From assembly GCF_026262505.1 (NCBI RefSeq), contig NC_067204.1, positions 558,001 through 622,000 of the forward strand: a stretch of 64,000 nt of DNA, in the 5' to 3' direction. Source of the DNA: Trichomonas vaginalis G3 (taxonomy: Eukaryota; Parabasalia; Trichomonadida; Trichomonadidae). The first letter of the stretch is position 1. Each line of letters opens with the position of its first letter. Below are positions 21,854 through 30,800 of this stretch, piece by piece. The notes below the pieces were generated by a model. The model was not told the origin of the DNA and made no database searches. It saw only the letters and a program-made list of their open reading frames with translations. The translations under genes were made by a program, and so were the position numbers.

Positions 21854-23539
21854 ATGTCGAACATGATTCGTCCACCAATCATCCTTCTTCGTGAAGGTGT
21901 TGACCAGTCTCAAGGTCTTGGCCAATTAATTTCAAACATCAATGCTTGCCACGCAATTGGTGAAATCCTTGCCTCGACACTTGGCCCACGTGGTATGGAT
22001 AAACTCATTCATAACAGCAACAACCGTCGTGCTATTGTTACAAATGATGGCGCCACCGTCATGAAAGAGCTCGACATCGTTCATCCAGCTGCTCAATTAT
22101 TAGTTGACGTTGCCAAATCACAGGATGAAGAAATCGGCGATGGTACAACATCAGTTATCGTTTTATCAACATCATTACTCGATGCTGCTAAAGATTTCCT
22201 CGAAGATGGTGTCCATCCACAGTTCATTTGCCGCTGCTACAGAACAGCACTCAACGCTGCTCTCAAGAAGCTTGACGAAGTCGCAGTTACAATTGATGGC
22301 TCTCAGCGCGAAGTTCTTGAACAATGCGCTGCTACAACACTTCGTAGCAAACTCGTTTCCGATTCTCGTTACTTCTTTGCTCCAATGATCGTTGATGCCG
22401 TTCTTCAGCTCGATGAGGACATGAGATTAAACGATCTTGGTGTTAAACTCGTCAAAGGTGGCTCCCTCCAGGACTCCTTCTTCGTCCCAGGCGTCGCTTT
22501 CGAACGCACATTCTCATACGCCGGTTTCGAACAGCAGCCAAAGCATTTCAAGAATCCAAAGATCTTACTTCTCAACGTCGAGCTCGAGCTCAAGGCTGAA
22601 GGCACAGGTGCTGAAGTTCGTGTCGAGGACGCCAAGGAGTTCCAGGAAGTCGTTGATGCTGAATGGGCAATCATCTTCCGCAAGCTCAACGACTGCCTCA
22701 ATTCCGGTGCCAACATCGTCATCAGCAAGAAGCCAATCGGTGATGTCGCCACACAGTTCTTTGCCGACCACGATATCTTCTCAGCCGGCCGTGTTCCAGA
22801 CGAAGACTTCAACAGACTCGCCAAGTGCACAGGCGCCAGCATTCTCTCTACAACATCAAACATCGAAGCCAAGAACCTTGGTACATGCGCTGATTTCGAA
22901 GAACGCCAAGTTGGCTCCAAGAGATTCAACATCTTTACAGGCGGCAATGGCCGTGCAGCTACAATTGTCCTCAGAGGTGGTGCTGAACAGTTCCTCGAGG
23001 AAGCCGGCCGTTCAATCCACGATGCCATCATGATTGTCCGCCGCGCAAAGAAGGCCCAGCGCATTGTCGGTGGTGGTGGCGCCATCGAAATGGTCATCTC
23101 CAAGCACTTACACGAGATCGCCCTCAAGATGGACGGCAAGGCACAGCTCATTGTCGAAGCATTCGGAGATGCACTCGAAGCAATCCCAAGATCACTTACA
23201 AACAACGCTGGTTTCGACTCATTCGAGACACTCAACAAACTCCGCTCTGCCCACGAGAAGGCTGACGGTGTTTGGGCTGGTGTAGACATCGAAACAGGCG
23301 GTGTACTCAACGCTGTCGAGAACTTCATCTGGGAGCCACTTGTCGTCAAGAAGAACGCTCTCAAGGCTGCTTGCGAGGCTGCCTGCACAATCCTCTCCGT
23401 CGATGAGACAGTTCAGATCCCACAGCACGAGACAACATTCGACCCAGGTCTCCCAGGACAGTCTGCCGTTAGAGGCCGTGGTGGAATGCCTGCTCCAGGT
23501 GCTGGAATGCCAGCTGGAGGTCTCCCCGGAATGCGCTAA
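21854..23539 (+). CDS. CCT7: T-complex chaperonin subunit eta
   Basis: A 561-residue group II chaperonin, the usual length for CCT subunits. ATP-site motifs are intact: LGPRGMDK, NDGATVMKELDIVHPAA, and DEEIGDGTTSVIVL with the catalytic Asp of GDGTT. Near the C-terminus are the VGGGGAIEM and VWAGVDIETGG segments. The apical-domain segment FSYAGFEQQPKHFKNPKI, followed by LLNVELELKAE, is diagnostic of the eta subunit. The tail is Gly/Met/Pro-rich. CCT folds actin and tubulin in the cytosol as a double ring of eight subunits. The strong C-ending codon bias differs from neighbouring genes and fits high expression. The stop overlaps TAAA. Confidence 0.95.
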   Translation: MSNMIRPPIILLREGVDQSQGLGQLISNINACHAIGEILASTLGPRGMDKLIHNSNNRRAIVTNDGATVMKELDIVHPAAQLLVDVAKSQDEEIGDGTTSVIVLSTSLLDAAKDFLEDGVHPQFICRCYRTALNAALKKLDEVAVTIDGSQREVLEQCAATTLRSKLVSDSRYFFAPMIVDAVLQLDEDMRLNDLGVKLVKGGSLQDSFFVPGVAFERTFSYAGFEQQPKHFKNPKILLLNVELELKAEGTGAEVRVEDAKEFQEVVDAEWAIIFRKLNDCLNSGANIVISKKPIGDVATQFFADHDIFSAGRVPDEDFNRLAKCTGASILSTTSNIEAKNLGTCADFEERQVGSKRFNIFTGGNGRAATIVLRGGAEQFLEEAGRSIHDAIMIVRRAKKAQRIVGGGGAIEMVISKHLHEIALKMDGKAQLIVEAFGDALEAIPRSLTNNAGFDSFETLNKLRSAHEKADGVWAGVDIETGGVLNAVENFIWEPLVVKKNALKAACEAACTILSVDETVQIPQHETTFDPGLPGQSAVRGRGGMPAPGAGMPAGGLPGMR

Positions 23540-24140
23540 AATAATATAAAACCTTGGTGTTTTTTTTAACTTACTTGATTTTATATCTTATAACACTTAA
23601 TAATACTAACAAATGTTAGGAACATAATAGTAAAAGGTATATATTTTAGTTTTTTTTTTGAAAATATAATTTTATTATGGATAAGGTTTTTTAAAATTGA
23701 TAGTTGAAATCTGTATAACTCGACTGTGTGATGCATGTAATAGATGCAAATTGGATACTTTGAGTGTTTATGTCCTAACCACCTAAATTAGTTTCTGGTT
23801 GATTAGTTATGGGCAGGATCTCATAATGCTCTTTGCATTACACGTTTAGATATTACTGCATTTTAATTCATATTTGTTAATTTGAAGATTTTTATTGTTG
23901 AAATGAGCAAAATAAAAGTATTCTTGAAGTAAATATGCAGCATTATAAAATACATTTCAATCACAAGGAGCGAAGATCAATTAACAAATGAAGATAAATT
24001 TCATCAAATTGGAAAATTTGAAATTATGGATAATTCCAACATGAAAAATGTAGTATGATTAACAGTCATCTAGGAAGTATCTATCTTATCTCTCCGAATA
24101 TGACTGCAATGCTGTGATCTGAAAAAATAACAAATTTCCT

Positions 24141-24712
24141 AAATGTTAGTCACCGTTACGGTTTTTTCTTTGGGTGGCGAGCTTGCGAGCCCCCCAAAAA
24201 AGAAAAAACCGTAACGGTGAGCTCACATTTCGGCATAGTTTAAGTCTAGGTTTTGTATTTTAAAATGTTTGTTACCTTATCTTCTTTCAAAAAGTGGCAA
24301 AAATTTGTTTGAAATTTGAAAAAGATATTTATATTTGCATAAATGACATTCAACTAAGCTGTAGCATGATTCTTTTGCATGCTCTAGTTTTTTTCTCAGT
24401 TCAATCTCCTTCCATACTCTTGCTTTTACCAGTAAGATCGCACCAAAATTCTCAAAATTTAAGATCTCCAAATTTTATGTCCAACTCCAATTATCAAACG
24501 CCCTCATTAACGCCACTCATAGCCATCTTTCATGCATGAGAAATCGTTATGAGAAGATTTTTTACGGCTAATTATCTGATTCAATTCAGATCAATACTCA
24601 AAGCCCCATTATTTATTTATAAATCCTTGTTTGTCGCCTATGCGAATAAAAATTCTTTTTATATTTTAAACAATTTTTTTTCACTTTGGAAGGAGAAAGG
24701 TGACTAACATTT
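24141..24712. mobile_element. MITE-like element with 14-bp terminal inverted repeats
   Basis: AAATGTTAGTCACC at 24141 is matched exactly in reverse complement at 24699-24712. Both ends are flanked by TA, compatible with a TA target duplication of Tc1/mariner type. The 572-bp element contains the long hairpin at 24150-24220 and no credible transposase, so it would be non-autonomous. Family assignment is inference from the ends only. Confidence 0.5.
24150..24220. repeat. Perfect 22-bp inverted repeat forming a strong hairpin
   Basis: TCACCGTTACGG followed by a T-rich run (24150-24171) pairs exactly with 24199-24220. The loop is unusually GC-rich (GGGTGGCGAGC...GAGCCCCCC) for this AT-rich contig. 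It sits at the left end of the element at 24141. Confidence 0.8.
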
Positions 24713-24895
24713 TAAAAATGCAAAAACCGACTAAACTATTTGGAAATTTGACGCTTTATTTTCTAGAAAATGTCAAAAAAATCGAATCACCTTATTTTAT
24801 TTTTGAAAAATATATCTATTTCATCATGAACACTTTAATTTTGTTAAATAAATCGATCAAGAATTTCTTTATATATCAAATTTAACCGTTAGTAT

Positions 24896-27800
24896 ATGTC
24901 GGGGCTGCCATCGCTAGCGAGGAGCGGTAGCAACTCAAGAAATAATACTATAAACAAGCCATTTAAGCGTACTACTCGGTTTGTTTCAAATGATACCGAT
25001 ATAATTCCTCAATTAGAATCTGAAAGAGACGAATACGTTAAGTATGCGAATCACTTAATGAGAGAAACAGATTCTATTCTTAACAGTAATGAAATTTTGC
25101 AAAATGAATTAAATGCAACTCTATCAAAATATGTGGAATTACAAAAATCTATTGCAAATATTCAGGAAGAACGAAATAACACAATAAAAAAGAAAGATTC
25201 ATCGTATAGACGATTGAGAAAATATCAAGAAAGTTATGAAAATTCGTTAGATAAAGATTACCACCAAGATTTGAAGGTTAAAATCGACCAATCACGAAAA
25301 CAACTCGATGAAATGCTAGAAAAATACAATTCGCTTGAGAATAAGTACAAAAAAGAACAAGAAGTCGTCCAATTAATCATTGATTACAATTTTACATCAA
25401 AAGATCTTATTAAAATGAATAAAGAACTGACAGAGGAAGTATGGAGACTTCTTGGATTACTTGAGCAAAACAAATCCTTCTTAACTACATCCCACAAACA
25501 ATTTTTATATAATATTCGACTTCAAGTTCAAAAGAACGAGCAGAACAACAAAAATATTATCGAAGATAATACAGCGAACAATGAATCAGGAGCAGATCCT
25601 TTTGCAGAATTAGATAAACAATTAGCTCAATTAGAACCAGTTTTTCAAGATTTTCATGATGTTCTTACTAATCCTTCTCGAATACAGAGTGGAATGACCT
25701 CGAGTTTACTATTTTCAGAGACTTCTTCTTCAACTTTTGAGTCAGATTCTCTGAGATCTCCTTCAAAGCAAAATCAAGAGAAATTAATTACGTATATTAG
25801 AGCTCCATCAAATACAGGCAATATTACGCCTCACAGAGCTACTTCTTCTCGAAAATATTTCGAAAATTTATCCTCGCAGACAAATAACAGTTCAGTTTCG
25901 TCCAAAGCACCCATTGACTTGAATGGAGAAGAATTGTCAAGCGCTTCGATTGCTGACGAATACTCACCTCGCAGAAAAAATCAAAGATCAACACCAACAA
26001 CTCCCAAGCGGCCAAGCGCTATCATAAAGCAACCTCTTAAACAAAAGCCATCAACTCCTAGAAGAAGCAGGAGCAAATCCCAGAAAAATCCTGGTGAATT
26101 AGATATTCAAATGGAAAGTGCCGACGCATGTCCGAAAAGTCCGTACAAAGTTCAGTTACTTATGGATGTTGATGACTCCAGAAAGTTCGAAAGCTCTAAA
26201 CCAGTTCAAGAACCTCAAAATCCGATCGACAAATCCGAAATCGCGAGAAGAATGAGGGCAGAAGAGGAAGCGAAGAAGAAACTTGCAGAAGAGAAGCAAA
26301 AGCAAGATAATGATGAAGAAGAAACAAAGAGAAAGATACAAGAAGCAATAAAAAGAGCTGAAGAACAAGAGAAAAAGAGGAAAGAGGAAGAACAAGAAAA
26401 ACAAAGACAAAATGAAAAGGATAAACAGGAAATAGAGAACAGACTGAAGCAACTCCAGAAAGAGGAACAAGAAAAGAAAGAAATCGAAGCGAAACAACTC
26501 CAAAAAGAAGAAAATTCCAGAAAATTAGAAGAAGAAAAACAAAAGAAGAAATTAGAGGAAGAAAAGGCAAAACAATTAGCTGAAGAAGAAAGAAAGAGAA
26601 AAGAAGAGGAAGAAAAACAAAAGAAATTGGCTGAGGAACAAGAGAAAAAACAAAAAGAAGAAGAGGAAGAAAAGAAGAAACAAGATGAACTTCAAAAGAA
26701 GAAATTAGAGGAAGAAAAAGCAAGAAAATTAGCTGAAGAAGAAGAACAAAAGCGAATTGCAGATGAACTCAAAAAGAAACAAGAAGAAAAGAAATTGGCT
26801 GAAGAAAAAGAAAGAAAACAAAAAGAATTAGAAGAACAAAAACGTAAAGAAGAAGCCAAACAATTAGCTGAAGAACTCAAAAAGAAACAAGAAGAAGCAA
26901 GGAAATTAGCTGAAGAAGAAGAGAAAAAGAGAAAAGAAGCAGAAGAACTCAAAAAGAAACAAGAGGAAGAAGAAAAGAAGAGAAAAGAATTAGAAGAACA
27001 AAAACGAAAAGACGAAGAAGAAAAAGCCAAACAATTAGCTGAAGAACTCAAAAAGAAACAAGAAGAAGAAGCAAGGAAATTAGCTGAAGAAGAAGAGAAA
27101 AAGAGAAAAGAAGCAGAAGAACTCAAAAAGAAACAAGAGGAAGAAGAAAAGAAGAGAAAAGAATTAGAAAAACAAAAACGAAAAGACGAAGAGGAAAAAG
27201 CCAAACAATTAGCTGAAGAACTCAAAAAGAAACAAGAAGAAGAAGCAAGGAAATTAGCTGAAGAAGAAGAGAGAAAAAGAAAAGAATTGGAAGAGAAGAG
27301 AAAGAAGGGAGCAGAGGCAGCGGAGTCTTCAATTGCTGGAGCGCAGAGAGATGCAGATTCAGCGAGGAAGTCAGCAGAAATCACTGCACAAGCTGTCTCA
27401 GGTTTCATTGACGACGAAATTCTTTCTTTCGACTTCGACATCGGAAAAATCAAAAACGAAATCGATGCTGAGTGCGAACACGAGAAACAAAAGGCAAAAG
27501 ACAGTGGATTTGATTCAGAATCAGCAGAAAAAGCAGCATCAGACAAAAGAAATGACTTAATCAAAGATTTCATCGAAGAAAACTCACAATCCAAAGAAAA
27601 CAATCAAAATCTCCAACAAGAACTATCTGTTCTTTCCCAAATCGTAGCTGGAGAGGACTTCCTCGAACCAGAAAACGCGAAACTCATAGAGACAACAGCA
27701 CAAGAATGCAGAGTCAAAGTGGAAGAGGAAATGAAAAATGTCGGTGTCCCAGAACAAGAACAGAAAAACGCTGGTGAACAAGCGGAAAACCTCGCAAGAT

Positions 27801-30800
27801 ACCACGCAATTAAAGAGTTCACAGAAGCAGCGAAATCAATCACAATGAACAAAGCGAAAGAAAAAGGAATTGACGACGAAAAAGCGAAGAAACTTGGAGA
27901 CATCGCAGCACTGGACGCAAAGGAAAGAGCAAAAAAATACAACACGAAAAACAATGAAGATGAAATGAGAAAACAAGTTGAAAAGTTCTTCGAAAACGAA
28001 GAAAGAAAATCACTCATAGAAGACACAGTCGAAGAAGCAAGAAACAACGCAATAAACGAAGCAAAAGAAAAGGGTTTCAATGAGGAAAAACAAAAGGAAA
28101 TTGGTGAAAGAGTTGCTTCAGAAACTAAACAGAAACTAGAGGAAGAATTCGAACTAGAAGACCAAATCGCAGAAATTTATTCTTTCGCTGAAGATCAAAA
28201 ACAAAAAGAAATCGAAAAAAGTGACAAAAATTTGACACCTGCAGAAAAAGAAAAACTTGGAGAGATTGCCAAAAACAAAGCCAAAGAAGAGTATATAGAG
28301 AGACTGGCCAACTTTGCTAAAGCACGCGCGATGAAAGAGAGCAAACAGAAAGGTTTAGATGAAGAACAAACGAAGAAAAACGGAGAAGAAGCGAAAGAAA
28401 GGAAGAAAAGAGATTTGGAAGAGAAGAAACTGAAGAGACCGTTCCAGGCAATAGTCCTCAAGGACCAGAGCGAAAGATACTTCGATAGAATGAACAATAC
28501 TCCTCTCGCAAAAGCCGAAAAAGTTTATAATTCGCAAATAAATTCGAAACCAAAGAAAGTTTGCGAAGAAAATGCCAAAAATGAAATAAAAAGAGCTGTG
28601 TTGGATGATGAAAAGAAGGCAAAAGAGGGTGAATCAGCTGCAGAGATGAAGATAAGAGAGTTTGGAGAAATAAATGATCCACAAAAGAAGGCAGAAAAAG
28701 TAAATAAAGAGTTTTTGAGAAGAAAACAAATTGAAAATTCTGATCCGAAAGATGTCGAAAAAATCATCAAAGAAGCAGCTGAAGATGCAAGAAAAGATGC
28801 TGAGAATGATGCTAAATCACGCGGATTGAATCAAAATTCACAGAAAATTGCAGGAGAAATAGCTGCAAATCAGATGAGAAAGAAACTGCAGAATTTTGCT
28901 GATAATTTACATAAAAAAGTCGATTCTTCGAAAGTGGCAAATGAAGGAAAAGCTTGCGAAAAAGAAGCAAAAGAAAACAGCGCAGTCGAAGCAAAGAAGA
29001 AAGCAGAAGAAGCCAAAGAAGCAATGAAACAGAAAATAATTCAAGATCTAATCAAAGAAGAAGAGAGAAAGAAGAAAGAGGCTGAAGAAGCTGCTAAAAA
29101 GAAAGCTGAAGAAGAAAAAAGACTTGCTGAGGAAGAAGCCAAGAGAAAAGCTGAAGAAGCTGCTAAAAAGAAAGCTGAAGAAGAGAGAATCAGGGCCGAA
29201 GAAGAAGCCAAGAGAAAAGCTGAAGAAGAAAAAAGACTTGCTGAAGAAGAAGCAAGGAAGAAAGCTGAAGAAGAAGCCAAGAGAAAAGCTGAAGAAGAAG
29301 CAAGAAAGAAAGCTGAAGAAGAAGCTAAGAGAAAAGCTGAAGAAGAAGAAGCTAAGAGAAAAGCTGAAGAAGAAGAAGCCAAGAGAAAGGCATTAGAGGA
29401 AGAAGAGGAAAGGAAGAAGAAAGAAGCTGAAGAAGCTAAAAGACTGGCTGAGGAAGAAGCCAAGAGAAAAGCTGAAGAAGAGGCAAGAAAGAAAGCTGAA
29501 GAAGAGGCAAGAAAGAAAGCTGAAGAAGAAGCAAGAAAGAAAGCTGAAGAGGAAAGGAAGAAGGCTTTGGAGGAAGAAGAAAAGAAGAAGAAAGAAGCAG
29601 AAGAAAAGGCAAAACAAAGGGCTGAAGAAGAAGCAAGAAAGAAAGCTGAAGAAGAAGCAAGAAGAAAGGCATTAGAGGAAGAAGGAAAAGCAAAACAAAA
29701 AGCCGAGGAAGAGGCGAAGAAAAAGGCAGAAGAAGACAGAATCAAAGCTGAAGAAGATGCAAAAAAGAAAGCTGAAGAAGAAAAGATGAAGAAAGAAGCC
29801 AAACAGAAAGAATTAGATGAAGAAAAGAAGAAAGCATTAGAAAAAGAAAGAATCAAATCTGAAGAAGCAAAACAAAAGGATTTAGATGAACAAAAGAGAA
29901 AAGCTGCTGTTGAAGAAGCCAAAAAACAAGAAGAGGAAGATGGAAAGAAGAATAAAGAAGTTGAAGAAGCAGATAAAAAGAAATCTGATGAAGAGGCAAA
30001 ACAAAATGAAGCAGAAGATGGAATGAAGAATTCAGAAGACAGTAAACAGAATCAAAAAGAACCAGAAACAGTTGAACAAAGAGATTTTGCTTCAGTCATC
30101 AAAGAAAAACTTTCCCAAGACAAAGAACCGAATAATCCAGTTGATGAAAGTAAAGAAACTAAAGATCAAAGTAAAGAAAGTGAATCTAAACCTGGAAAAG
30201 AAGAAAGTAAAGTTTCTGATTCCAAATCAGATGAAAAGAAACAAGAAACAGTTCCAGAAGAAAAACAAGGAAAGAAACAAGAAAACAATGCAAAAGAAGA
30301 TGGAACTAAACAAATTCAAGAGAATGAAACAGAATCAAACAACAAACAAAATGAAATTGATGAACAACAAAATAAAACTGAATCTGAAGAAAAGAAACAA
30401 CCTGTAATTGTTTTAATTCCTCTTTCAAACAAAACAGAAAAGGAAGAAGAAAACAAACCCAGAAAAGAAGATCAAACAAATCAAAATGAACAAAAGAAAG
30501 AAACAGAACAAATTAATAAGAAATCTCCAGAAGATTCAAAACAAAAAGAAGAAGAAAAACCAAATAACAAAGAAGAAAAGAAATCTCTAGAAAATAACAA
30601 ACAAAATGAAGAAAAGAAATCTTCAGATGATCAAAAGATTAAAGAACCAGAAACTGATCAAAAGAAATCTTTAGAAGAAAAATTAAATCAAGATGAATCA
30701 AAACCTTCTTCAGAAAACAAGGAAGAAACTAAAAGTGATAAAGATCTTTCTCAACTAACCAGTAAACAAAATCAAAGCGAAACAAAACCAGAAAATCAAA

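Larger units (their letters stand above)
23540..24895. other. Intergenic region holding the 24.1-kb element
   Basis: Apart from the MITE-like element at 24141-24712 there is only AT-rich DNA with short spurious frames. No initiator consensus is obvious right before the next gene at 24896. Confidence 0.5.

Noticed and set aside
22405-23388. A 327-codon minus-strand frame
   Set aside because: Antisense to the CCT-eta gene; it arises from the strong codon bias of that gene.
26156-29922. Long minus-strand open frames (up to about 300 codons) rich in Ser, Phe and Leu
   Set aside because: They are antisense shadows of the Lys/Glu-rich coding repeats of the giant coiled-coil gene; composition is fully explained by that.
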